From Chryseobacterium sp. (GTDB taxonomy: Bacteria > Bacteroidota > Bacteroidia > Flavobacteriales > Weeksellaceae): a stretch of DNA of 10,051 bases. Both the position numbers and the translations under genes were made by a program. Below are positions 1 to 6,920 of the stretch, in pieces (the stretch's first letter is position 1; each line of letters starts with the position of its first letter). A model generated the notes under the pieces. The model searched no databases. It had not been told where the DNA came from and worked only from the letters and a program-made list of their open reading frames with translations. The DNA is taken from positions 1 to 10,051 of the forward strand of contig RDDY01000366.1 of the NCBI GenBank assembly GCA_003852805.1. Reading direction: 5' to 3'.

Positions 1-1
1 C

Positions 2-1297
2 GAGATGGATCGTCAGAAACAACGCTCCAAAAAGTCATCGGCATCCAAAGTCCACGATTGGGTAACGCTGAAAGATACCGCGGAAAAGTTCGTCGGTTAC
101 GACGCGACCGAAAGCGAAACCTATATTACCCGTTACCGCAAAGTGGAAAACAAAGACGGCGAGTTTTACCAAATTGTGTTGGAAGAAAGTCCGTTCTATC
201 CCGAAGGCGGTGGCCAAGTAGGCGACAGTGGTCTGCTTCAAAATAACAATGCCGCAGTAGAAGTTTTGGAAACAAAAAAAGAAAACAACCTGATCGTCTC
301 ATTGGTTAAAAACCTTCCCGAAGATGTCAACGCCCGCTTCCATGCAAAAGTGAGCACAGACCGTCGACATACGATGGCCAATCACTCGGCGACGCATTTA
401 TTGCACGAGGCGCTGCGCACTGTCCTCGGTACGCATGTGGAACAGAAAGGTTCTTTTGTGGGACCCGATTATCTGCGCTTTGACTTCTCACATTTCGGAA
501 AGATGACCGATGAAGAATTGGCAGAAGTAGAACGTCTTGTGAATGAGAAAATTCAGGAAAACATCAAACTCGATGAGTTCCGCGATATTCCGATAGACGA
601 GGCGATAGGCAAAGGAGCCATGGCTTTGTTCGGCGAGAAATACGGTGACAAAGTCCGCATGATTCAGTTCGGCAGTTCGCGTGAACTCTGCGGCGGGACG
701 CATGTCCGGAGCACAGGCGAGATCGGACAGTTTAAGATCTCTGCGGAAAGCTCCACCGCCGCGGGCATCCGAAGAATAGAAGCGATTACCGGACAAAAAG
801 CTCGGGAATACTATAACGGGCTGGAAGAGCAAATCAATGAACTGAAACAGCTTCTCAAATCAAAAGATTTAACCAAGGCCGTAGAAAAACTCATCGATGA
901 AAACGCAGCCTTGAAATCTGAGAATGAGGGACTGAAAAAAGAAAAGGCAAACGCCGAAACCGCTCAATGGAAAAATGATTTCCGAGAGAGCAACGGCAAG
1001 AATCTATTGGTAAAAAGAGCGGATTTGGATGCAGCCGCCATCAAAGACATCGTCTTCACATTGAAGAAAGAACAGCCGCGCAGCGTGGTGGTCGTCCTTT
1101 CCGAAAACGGCGGCAAACCGATGATTACCGTGGGTGTATCCGATGATTTGAGCGGTGAGTACCACGCCGGAAACATTGTAAAAGAATTGGCAAAAGAGAT
1201 CAACGGTGGCGGTGGCGGCAACCCGGGCTTTGCAACGGCGGGCGGTAAAAACCCGGCCGGTCTGCAAGCCGCGCTGGAAAAAGCCGAGCAGTTGTAA
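2..1297 (+). CDS. alaS: Alanyl-tRNA synthetase, C-terminal half (cut by left window edge)
   Basis: Alanine--tRNA ligase charges tRNA-Ala in the cytoplasm. Only the editing and C-terminal parts lie in the window; the reading frame is already open at base 2, so the ATG at 5 is internal and the catalytic half lies to the left. Counting from that Met: FYPEGGGQ at 64-71 is typical of the start of the editing region. The tRNA_SAD editing site shows H127 and H131 (HSATH) with C229 and H233 (CGGTH), the four metal-ligand residues of the family, all intact, so hydrolysis of Ser/Gly-tRNA-Ala is expected to work. A charged coiled coil follows at about 270-325. A DHHA1 domain with a glycine-rich stretch (GGGGGNPGFATAGG) ends the protein near residue 430. 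The visible length fits the 3' half of a synthetase of about 870 residues. No frameshift is seen. A terminator follows the stop codon by 24 nt. Confidence 0.97.
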   Translation, partial: EMDRQKQRSKKSSASKVHDWVTLKDTAEKFVGYDATESETYITRYRKVENKDGEFYQIVLEESPFYPEGGGQVGDSGLLQNNNAAVEVLETKKENNLIVSLVKNLPEDVNARFHAKVSTDRRHTMANHSATHLLHEALRTVLGTHVEQKGSFVGPDYLRFDFSHFGKMTDEELAEVERLVNEKIQENIKLDEFRDIPIDEAIGKGAMALFGEKYGDKVRMIQFGSSRELCGGTHVRSTGEIGQFKISAESSTAAGIRRIEAITGQKAREYYNGLEEQINELKQLLKSKDLTKAVEKLIDENAALKSENEGLKKEKANAETAQWKNDFRESNGKNLLVKRADLDAAAIKDIVFTLKKEQPRSVVVVLSENGGKPMITVGVSDDLSGEYHAGNIVKELAKEINGGGGGNPGFATAGGKNPAGLQAALEKAEQL

Positions 1298-1320
1298 TCC
1301 TACTACAAGAATAACAATCA

Positions 1321-1349
1321 ACCTTTGTGCATTGCACAGAGGTTTTTTT
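1321..1349 (+). terminator. Rho-independent terminator of alaS
   Basis: A 10-bp stem (1321-1330 with 1334-1343) has nine Watson-Crick pairs and one G·U pair, closes on a 3-nt loop, and is followed by six T residues (1344-1349). It starts 24 nt after the alaS stop. It should separate alaS transcription from the outer-membrane protein gene starting at 1421, which therefore probably has its own promoter; I see no convincing one in 1350-1420. Confidence 0.85.
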
Positions 1350-1420
1350 CTGCCTTATAAATAAGGTTCATTTTTTGCTTAACGACAACCGAAGCCGCCT
1401 ACATCGGCACTTAAACCTTT

Positions 1421-3556
1421 ATGAAAAAAATATACTTTCTGCTCATAAGCGCAGGTTTGACTGCTCAAACCGCTGCGAGCGACCCAAAAGCATTGGAACT
1501 GCTGAACAACGTTTTGGCACATTACAACAGCAATAGTCCACAGTCGCTTGCCGCGTATCATTACAAGAATTATATGAAGGCCGCGGTGGATGTTCACCCC
1601 GACAGTACTGCGCTCTACCGCAGATATGCCAACAACGGCGGAATAGCGTCTAGGATAGAAAATTATAAGCCCGTCATAGATAAAGTTCTGCTGGACAAAG
1701 TTTTAAAAGAAAGCGGCCTCGCGCTGTGGGAACGCAGTCTGGAAACCGATTATACGGCGGCGAAAGGCGAAAAGATAAGGATTCTCGATTCCAAAGTTTC
1801 GGGTCTGGAAAAGTCGTTGCCTGAATTTGTGGCGGCCTACTCCAACATCAACCGTCTGCCGCGTGAAGTGATGAAAGAAAACCGCAGTCTGTACATCTAT
1901 CACTCTGCAGATTCCGTTACGTTAGACAACCGCAAAACTTATGTCATAGATTTCCGAGAATCCAAGAAACAGCGGCCGTGGCGCATGCGCGAGAATTTGG
2001 GCAAGATCTATATCGATGCCGAAACGTACGGTGTCACGCGCTTGGAAACCCGCTCCGCCGACGATGATGAACATAAGATTTGGAATTGGAAACAGGTTGA
2101 CGGCAAATGGTTTTTGGCCGATGAAGATTTCAGAATAAAACTGAGCCGCACGGTGCCCGCGCCGAAGGACGTTGACAATCCACCATTTGGGTTGTATCTG
2201 AGCGTTCGTTCTGTCTATTCGGACATATCGGCTGAAACGCACGCAGACCACGCCGCGGCGGTTTACACTTATACCGTTGTCAATGATGACGGAAGCAAAA
2301 TGCAGGAACTGCGGCCGATTCCGCTAACGGAGCGCGAGCGTAACACTTACAAAGCGATAGACCGCATCGGCAAAGAGCGAAATTTCCAAGTCAAAGCAGA
2401 AAGCGTCGCACAGTTGCTTCATGGCGATTTTCGTTATGGATGGCTGGATTTTGATTTGGGCAAAATCGTCGGACTGAACCGTTATGAAAGTGTTCGCCTC
2501 GGGCTTGCCGCCAAGCTGAATGAACGCTTTAGCAAAGTCGTTTCTCCCAACGCCTATTTTGCCTACGGCTTCAGAGACCACACCTGGAAATACGGTGTCG
2601 GCATCGATGTCCGCACCTCGCAGGAGCGCGATGCATTCTTCCGTGCAGAGTACAACAACGACATCGACGGTGCAGGGCACTTCAGCCAATATCTGTGGGT
2701 CGGTCTTATGAAATTGATGAATTCGGGTGCCAACCTGAACAACCAAAATTATTATTCTTACAAAGGCTTTCGCATTTCCTACCAAGATGACATCAGCAAT
2801 TCCTTGACGGTTAACCTCTCCGCCGCCGCCCAAAAAGAAAAAGCGCTGTTTGATTACAGCTACAAACAGTCAGGCAAGGAGTTCGATGATTTCAGCACGC
2901 GACTGTCGGTTCGGTACTCGCCGTTTTCACGAAACATAATGACGCCGAAAGGAAAATACATTGTGCAACAAGGCTACCCCGAGCTTTACCTGAACTACGA
3001 AAAAGGCTGGAAAGCTTTGGACGGCGAAAATGATTACAGCCGTTTTGACGCCTTGGCCCATCACCGTTTTACTACGCCCGCGGGCATCACAGGCATTCGT
3101 CTGTACGGCGGCTTGCAAACAGGCAGTGCGCCCATTTGGAAAGCCTTTGAGGCGGGCGGGCTCAGACCCGAAGGCCGGGACGGTTTTTTCAGTCATTTCA
3201 ATCTGACCAGCTATTTGGGTTTTACCACAATGGAATCGGGCAAATATTATAAAGACCGTTTCGCAGCTTATTATCTGACGCAGACACTGCCGTGGCACTT
3301 CAAATCTTTCGGACGAAACATTTCGAGTTTCAGTTTTGTGTACAAAGGCATCATCGGTGATTTTAAAAACAAGGCAGACCACGATTTCAAGTTTGAACCG
3401 GTCGACAAGCTCTATCAAGAAATCGGTCTGGAATGGAACAATTTCTTAAGCAGCCGTTTTAATCTTGGTTTCTTCTACCGCGTCGGGCATTACAATACCG
3501 GCAATTTCAAGGATAACTTTGCGGTGCAGTTGAAACTGAAGTTTTTGGGGTTCTGA
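1421..3556 (+). CDS. DUF5686-family outer-membrane beta-barrel protein
   Basis: The predicted protein has 711 residues. The first 20 form a Sec signal peptide (MKK, hydrophobic core, small residues around 15-20), which supports the ATG at 1421. Residues ~22-240 match the periplasmic part of the DUF5686 family as I know it: an opening helix (ALELLNNVLAHY), a YHSADSV...DNRKTYVIDFRE stretch (159-180) and GKIYIDAETYGVTRLE (194-209). From about residue 330 to the end there are alternating aromatic/polar strands, and the chain ends in FLGF; a C-terminal phenylalanine is the usual signature of outer-membrane barrels. Many DUF5686 proteins carry an N-terminal carboxypeptidase-regulatory-like domain before this region; it is absent here. 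The function of the family is not established, so envelope assembly or transport is only a guess. It follows alaS but is insulated by a terminator. Confidence 0.85.
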   Translation: MKKIYFLLISAGLTAQTAASDPKALELLNNVLAHYNSNSPQSLAAYHYKNYMKAAVDVHPDSTALYRRYANNGGIASRIENYKPVIDKVLLDKVLKESGLALWERSLETDYTAAKGEKIRILDSKVSGLEKSLPEFVAAYSNINRLPREVMKENRSLYIYHSADSVTLDNRKTYVIDFRESKKQRPWRMRENLGKIYIDAETYGVTRLETRSADDDEHKIWNWKQVDGKWFLADEDFRIKLSRTVPAPKDVDNPPFGLYLSVRSVYSDISAETHADHAAAVYTYTVVNDDGSKMQELRPIPLTERERNTYKAIDRIGKERNFQVKAESVAQLLHGDFRYGWLDFDLGKIVGLNRYESVRLGLAAKLNERFSKVVSPNAYFAYGFRDHTWKYGVGIDVRTSQERDAFFRAEYNNDIDGAGHFSQYLWVGLMKLMNSGANLNNQNYYSYKGFRISYQDDISNSLTVNLSAAAQKEKALFDYSYKQSGKEFDDFSTRLSVRYSPFSRNIMTPKGKYIVQQGYPELYLNYEKGWKALDGENDYSRFDALAHHRFTTPAGITGIRLYGGLQTGSAPIWKAFEAGGLRPEGRDGFFSHFNLTSYLGFTTMESGKYYKDRFAAYYLTQTLPWHFKSFGRNISSFSFVYKGIIGDFKNKADHDFKFEPVDKLYQEIGLEWNNFLSSRFNLGFFYRVGHYNTGNFKDNFAVQLKLKFLGF

Positions 3557-3607
3557 GAAGCTTGAAGTTCGGCTGTAGCTTAGTTTCTCGACGTTTAATT
3601 TTACCGT

Positions 3608-3713
3608 TTAGATTTTAAGAACTTTAAGCGTGAATTGCGCTGACGGACTAATATCCTGGCTCTCAATAGCTCTCCTTCCATTCCAACCGGAAACAATAAA
3701 TCTATATCCGCAG
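3608..3713 (-). pseudogene. Degenerate C-terminal coding tail 1 (unrecognised family)
   Basis: Read on the minus strand this stretch gives a 34-residue tail, GCGYRFIV...LKVLKI, then TAA. It has no start: the frame runs upstream directly into a perfect hairpin element at 3716. Tail 2 (3820-3969) ends alike (YRFIL...LTVLNI) at nearly the same distance from its stop (32 against 31 residues from the YRFI tyrosine). The DNA around both stops is also similar with small gaps. I infer two remnants of one gene family; the family is not recognised. It could be chance, since the tails are short and composition is biased. Confidence 0.3.
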
Positions 3714-3715
3714 CC

Positions 3716-3748
3716 AACTCTGCCAAAGTTTTGTACTTTGGCAGAGTT
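3716..3748. repeat. Palindromic hairpin element, family A copy 1
   Basis: Arms of 14 bp (3716-3729 and 3735-3748; arm AACTCTGCCAAAGT) are perfectly complementary around a 5-nt loop. The same arm sequence recurs at 8732-8764 (complete) and 9412-9437 (one arm intact), so this is a small dispersed repeat of REP-like size. It lies between the convergent ends of the DUF5686 and glycosyltransferase genes. No run of T longer than three follows on either strand, so simple terminator function is doubtful. Confidence 0.85.
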
Positions 3749-3776
3749 TATCTCGTAGCTGATGCGCGGAATCGGG

Positions 3777-3809
3777 AGCCTTGTCAAGGTTTGAAACCTT
3801 GACAAGGCT
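3777..3809 (+). repeat. Perfect 16-bp inverted repeat, family B; possible terminator
   Basis: Two 16-bp arms (3777-3792 and 3794-3809; arm AGCCTTGTCAAGGTTT) are fully complementary with a single G between them; in RNA the loop would open to about 5 nt. On the plus strand the stem is followed by TTCTTTTC, so it could end read-through from the DUF5686 gene 220 nt upstream. The arm core CTTGTCAAGG resembles that of family A in design (short inverted repeat centred on a TTTG-like loop), and the two hairpins lie 28 nt apart. Repeat status of B itself is not shown by this window because only one copy is present. Confidence 0.7.
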
Positions 3810-3819
3810 TTCTTTTCAT

Positions 3820-3969
3820 TTAGATATTCAGGACCGTCAAGCGCGGAATTCCGTCGACGGCGTAGCGTTTAATCTTATTATTTTCAACTTCCTCAATGGT
3901 CAAAATAAAACGATAACACAAGTAATCGTTCAGAAAAGTTAAATTACCGCTTCTTTTACCACTTGGATA
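3820..3969 (-). pseudogene. Degenerate C-terminal coding tail 2 (unrecognised family)
   Basis: Minus-strand frame of 49 codons ending in TAA with coding-like content (FLNDYLCYRFIL...EVENNKIKRYAVDGIP...LTVLNI) but no start codon; it is closed upstream by an in-frame TGA at 3970-3972. An adjacent frame just upstream reads MAVHFTTFDIQVVKEAVI then TAA, which could be the same gene before a frameshift. The tail resembles tail 1 at 3608-3713. It lies directly downstream of the glycosyltransferase stop codon. I cannot name the family; a decayed gene fragment is the likeliest reading. Confidence 0.33.
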
Positions 3970-3984
3970 TCAAACGTGGTAAAA
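3954..3984. repeat. 9-bp inverted repeat downstream of the glycosyltransferase gene
   Basis: TTTTACCAC (3954-3962) pairs perfectly with GTGGTAAAA (3976-3984). Three more pairs (TTG 3963-3965 with CAA 3971-3973) can extend the stem past a 2-nt bulge, leaving a 5-nt loop. It starts 27 nt beyond the stop codon of the minus-strand glycosyltransferase gene, a place where a 3' transcript end would be expected, but no T-run follows on that strand beyond the stem. Confidence 0.55.
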
Positions 3985-4010
3985 TGCACAGCCATACTTC
4001 TGCGGAGAAC

Positions 4011-5006
4011 CTAATAAAAATGCGTCGGGAAAGCCTCGCGCGGGTCTTGTTTCAGGATATTGAGTTTAACCCACGATTGCAAGAAGCCGAAACCGTAAGA
4101 GAACATCTGCACATAGGTTGTCAACACAGACAGTCCGCCGATGGCCATATTGCGGTTGATGATAGTGGCGTGCGCAAAGACCAACAGGGTGTACAGCCCG
4201 TACATGCTCAGGACAAAGCCGTTGTCCCACACAAAATAATGAAACAGCCCGACAATATAACCGATGAGAAAGACGGACGGAAACCAAAAGGTCGGCTTGG
4301 TATAGGCCGGATGGCGACGGTTGAGAAGGGGCCGTGCCACTCCGAACCGATACACTTGCTTTGAAAATTTTCCGATGTCGGTTCTGCGCTTGTGGTACAC
4401 GTCTATTAAGGTGTAGAACTCGGTCTTATAGCCCTGTTCCCACAGCGTCATGGAGAGGTCGGGGTCTTCGCCCACACGCAAATCTGAGAAGCCGCCTACC
4501 TTTAAAAACACTTCTCTTTTCACGCCCATATTGAACGAGCGAGGCTGGAATCTGGAGACCGATTTCGCGCGGCCTCGGATGCCGCCTGTGGTAAAAACCG
4601 AGGTCATGGAATATGAAATGGCTTTCTGTAAAAGGTTGAATCCTTTGTGCGCTTTGTCGGCGCCGCCAAACGCGTCGGTGGGATGCGTCAGGATTTTCAT
4701 CTTTACATTGGCGATATAATCGGTCTCGGTAACCACATCTGAGTCTAGGAAAATCAGCCATTCGCCGCTCGCGCGTTGTGCGCCGTAATTGCGGGAAAGC
4801 CCCGGGCCGGAATTTTCTTTTTTGTAGTAATGAGTATTCAACAATCCGTCGAAACTGTCGATGACGGGTTGCAAATCGATGCGCGAGCCGTCGTCCACAA
4901 TGATGATCTCGAAGTCTTTGTCCGTCTGGTGCGACAAAGAGTTCAACAGCTCAAACAGCTCGTCTTTGCGGTTGTAAATGGCGACGACAATGGAAACCGA
5001 TGTCAC
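4011..5006 (-). CDS. Family-2 glycosyltransferase with C-terminal membrane helices
   Basis: The predicted protein has 331 residues. Its N-terminal GT-A fold has the usual landmarks: SIVVAIYNRKDEL at the start, the nucleotide-binding VDDGS (37-41), the metal-binding DSD (88-90), and GED (179-181) supplying the presumed catalytic acidic residue. KQVYRFG (216-222) occupies the place of the QxxRW-type motif but lacks the Trp. Three hydrophobic segments follow at about 239-259, 262-282 and 287-312, so it should sit in the inner membrane with its active site in the cytoplasm, transferring a sugar from an activated donor to a lipid or polysaccharide acceptor. Donor and acceptor cannot be read from sequence. 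The start is GTG (5004-5006), overlapping the TGA stop (5003-5005) of the upstream RNA methyltransferase gene; no nearby ATG keeps the N-terminal beta-strand, so GTG and translational coupling are the best reading. Confidence 0.9.
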   Translation of the reverse strand: MTSVSIVVAIYNRKDELFELLNSLSHQTDKDFEIIIVDDGSRIDLQPVIDSFDGLLNTHYYKKENSGPGLSRNYGAQRASGEWLIFLDSDVVTETDYIANVKMKILTHPTDAFGGADKAHKGFNLLQKAISYSMTSVFTTGGIRGRAKSVSRFQPRSFNMGVKREVFLKVGGFSDLRVGEDPDLSMTLWEQGYKTEFYTLIDVYHKRRTDIGKFSKQVYRFGVARPLLNRRHPAYTKPTFWFPSVFLIGYIVGLFHYFVWDNGFVLSMYGLYTLLVFAHATIINRNMAIGGLSVLTTYVQMFSYGFGFLQSWVKLNILKQDPREAFPTHFY

Positions 5007-6157
5007 TGTTTTTTCTCTTTCTTGCTGCCCTCGTACATTTCGTATTGCAGGAAACGCGTTTCCAATTTACCGTTGAACAGCTTTATTTTTCGCGACGGTC
5101 TCAACCCTACTTTCTTTGCGGCTTCCAAGTCGGCGGTAATCATCCATGCCAAAGTGTTTGGGTAAGATTGTTTGAAGGTGTCGCCTATTTTCTTGTAAAA
5201 CTCTTCATCCGAAATGGCCAAGCGCTCGTCGTACGGCGGGTTGAAAACAATCAGCAGCGGAAACAGTTCTTTCTCGGACTCGAAGAAATTCTGTTTTCTC
5301 ACTTCTATAACATCTTCCATGTCGGCCGCAGCAATATTGGTTCGCGCGGCGGACAGCGCTTCGTTGGAGATATCGTAACCCACAATCTTTCCCGTGAACT
5401 CGCGGATGCGGTTCAGGCGGTAACCTTTTATTTCTTCAAAGAGCTTTGCGTCATAATTCTTCCAATTCATAAACGCGAACCTGCTGCGGAAAATCTGTGC
5501 GGGAAGCTCCATGGCAATCATCGCCGCCTCGATCAACAGCGTACCGCTGCCGCACATCGGGTCCAGGAAATTGCCCTTGCCGTCCCAACCGGCCAACTGC
5601 AACATGCCCGACGCCAGCACCTCGTTGATCGGAGCCACACCCTGCTCTTTTCTGTAGCCGCGCTTGAAGAGCGGATCTCCACTGCTGTCCAGCGATATGC
5701 TCACCAGTTCTCGGTCGATATGAAGATGGAAACGGATGTCGGGGTTGCGCGTGTCTACGGTCGGGCGCTTTCTGAATTTGAACTGAAAATAATCTACAAT
5801 GGCGTCTTTCATCTTCAACGTCATGAATTGGGAATGACGGAAACGCTCCGAATGCACCGTGGCGTCGATGGCGAAAGTTTGGTCCACATCCATATACTCG
5901 CTCCAATCAAAGGCGAACAGTTTATCGTAAAACTTATTCTCGTTGAAGGCTTTGAAGCTGTAAACAGGCACCAGTATCTTCACCGCCGTGCGCAGCGAGT
6001 AATTTATTTTGTAAAGGAAACCCAGGTCTCCCACGCAGGTTACCGCACGGTTTTTCACTTCGACCTCGCGGCCGCCCAATTTTTTCACCTCCTCGGCTAA
6101 GATGTGTTCCAGTCCGAAAAAGGTTTTGATTTGTATCGTTATGTTTTGTGTATCCAT
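5003..6157 (-). CDS. THUMP-domain class I RNA methyltransferase (RlmL/COG0116 type)
   Basis: The predicted protein has 384 residues starting at MDTQNITIQIKTFFGLE; an in-frame ATG seven codons upstream (6178) lies inside the divergent promoter palindrome and is less likely. Residues ~1-150 hold an N-terminal region with a THUMP-type RNA-binding domain; ~155-375 form the UPF0020 methyltransferase. Visible motifs are DPMCGSGT (199-206, SAM binding), GYDIS (260-264) and the catalytic NPPY (306-309), typical of N2-guanine methylation. The family includes E. coli RlmL, which modifies G2445 of 23S rRNA; the exact target here is inferred. Unlike E. coli RlmKL there is no fused second methyltransferase domain. 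The C-terminus is Lys-rich (KKEKKQ). The stop overlaps the GTG start of the glycosyltransferase gene, implying one transcript although the functions are unrelated. Confidence 0.88.
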   Translation of the reverse strand: MDTQNITIQIKTFFGLEHILAEEVKKLGGREVEVKNRAVTCVGDLGFLYKINYSLRTAVKILVPVYSFKAFNENKFYDKLFAFDWSEYMDVDQTFAIDATVHSERFRHSQFMTLKMKDAIVDYFQFKFRKRPTVDTRNPDIRFHLHIDRELVSISLDSSGDPLFKRGYRKEQGVAPINEVLASGMLQLAGWDGKGNFLDPMCGSGTLLIEAAMIAMELPAQIFRSRFAFMNWKNYDAKLFEEIKGYRLNRIREFTGKIVGYDISNEALSAARTNIAAADMEDVIEVRKQNFFESEKELFPLLIVFNPPYDERLAISDEEFYKKIGDTFKQSYPNTLAWMITADLEAAKKVGLRPSRKIKLFNGKLETRFLQYEMYEGSKKEKKQ

Positions 6158-6174
6158 TGTATAAGCGCGCCGCA

Positions 6175-6194
6175 GCAAATTTAGTTAAATTTGC
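6175..6194. promoter_or_regulatory. Palindromic divergent promoter core with back-to-back -7 boxes
   Basis: A 9-bp perfect inverted repeat (6175-6183 and 6186-6194, spacer GT) lies in the 40-bp gap between the divergent starts at 6157 (minus) and 6198 (plus). Each arm contains TAAATTTG, an exact match to the Bacteroidota -7 consensus TAnnTTTG: plus-strand box 6186-6193, minus-strand box 6176-6183. Good -33 TTTG boxes at the usual spacing are not seen on either side. If both boxes work, the plus-strand transcript would begin at or very near the ATG (box ends 5 nt before it), giving an almost leaderless mRNA, while the minus-strand leader would be about 10-15 nt. It could also be an operator. 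Confidence 0.5.
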
Positions 6195-6197
6195 AGA

Positions 6198-6920
6198 ATG
6201 AACTGGTTCGAGAGTTGGTTTAACACGCCTTATTATCATATACTTTATCAAAACCGCGACTATCAAGAGGCGGAGTATTTCATCACTCATCTTCTGGAAG
6301 AGCTTAACCTGCCGGCCGGTTCCAAGATTATCGACCTGGCCTGCGGGAAGGGACGGCATTCCGTTTTTTTGAACAAGAAAGGCTTCGATGTTTTGGGCGT
6401 TGATTTGTCCGACGAGAGCATTGCGCATAATAAACAGTTCGAGAACGAGACCTTACATTTTCAAGTGCAGGATATGCGCGAACCGATAGATACCGAACCC
6501 GTCGATGCGGTGTTTAACTTGTTTACCAGTTTCGGCTACTTTGACGACGAAAAAGACGATGCCCGCGTTTTCCAAGCCGTCGCGGATGTTTTGAAGCCTG
6601 ACGGTTATTTTGTTCTGGATTTCCTGAACCACAGTTTTGTCCGCAACACGTTAACAAAGACGTCGAGCGAGCAACGCGGAGAATTGCACTTCGATATCCA
6701 AAAGAAAATTGAAGACAAGCGTGTGATAAAAGATATCCGGTTTAGCGATAACGGACAAAACTACCATTACCAGGAGCGCGTAAAACTGCATACGCCGGAA
6801 GAACTGGTCGCCTTGGCCGAGAAGCACGGCTTTGAGAAACTGAAAATTTGGGGCGATTACCGCTTGGGCGGCTATACCGAAAATTCACCACGAAGTATCA
6901 TTTGGTTCCGCAAGAAATGA
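6198..6920 (+). CDS. Class I SAM-dependent methyltransferase (substrate unknown)
   Basis: The predicted protein has 240 residues. It is a soluble Rossmann-fold methyltransferase: motif I is IDLACGKGRHS (45-55), the acidic end of strand 2 is VLGVDLS (66-72), followed by QDMRE (91-95) and a motif IV-like DAVFNLFTSFGYF (103-115), then LKPDGYFVLDFLN (132-144). It resembles the broad Methyltransf_25/11 group; there is no NPPY motif, so nucleic-acid N-methylation is unlikely, and a small molecule or a lipid is more probable. The start at 6198 lies 5 nt after a -7 box, so any leader is very short. The stop TGA (6918-6920) overlaps the ATG of the ZIP transporter by 4 bases, so the two are probably translated from one mRNA. 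No substrate can be assigned from the sequence. Confidence 0.83.
   Translation: MNWFESWFNTPYYHILYQNRDYQEAEYFITHLLEELNLPAGSKIIDLACGKGRHSVFLNKKGFDVLGVDLSDESIAHNKQFENETLHFQVQDMREPIDTEPVDAVFNLFTSFGYFDDEKDDARVFQAVADVLKPDGYFVLDFLNHSFVRNTLTKTSSEQRGELHFDIQKKIEDKRVIKDIRFSDNGQNYHYQERVKLHTPEELVALAEKHGFEKLKIWGDYRLGGYTENSPRSIIWFRKK

Noticed and set aside
1350..1420. Promoter for the DUF5686 gene (TTTG at 1374, TACATCGG at 1400)
   Set aside because: The spacing is 22 nt and the -7 box matches only four of six fixed bases, too weak to call.
3608..3805. A 65-codon minus-strand gene
   Set aside because: Its first half is only the translation of the two hairpin elements; just the last 34 codons look gene-derived, and are listed as a remnant.
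5000..6100. A 366-codon plus-strand open frame
   Set aside because: It lies wholly antisense to the RNA methyltransferase gene, whose motifs are intact; the protein it would give has no recognisable domain and an unnatural composition.
6158..6178. Earlier ATG (6178) for the RNA methyltransferase
   Set aside because: It falls within the divergent promoter palindrome, and family members start near the conserved TFFGLE stretch.
6848..6916. Upstream in-frame start for the ZIP transporter
   Set aside because: It lies within the preceding methyltransferase gene and adds a basic, non-membrane stretch; the ATGA overlap at 6917 is the natural start.
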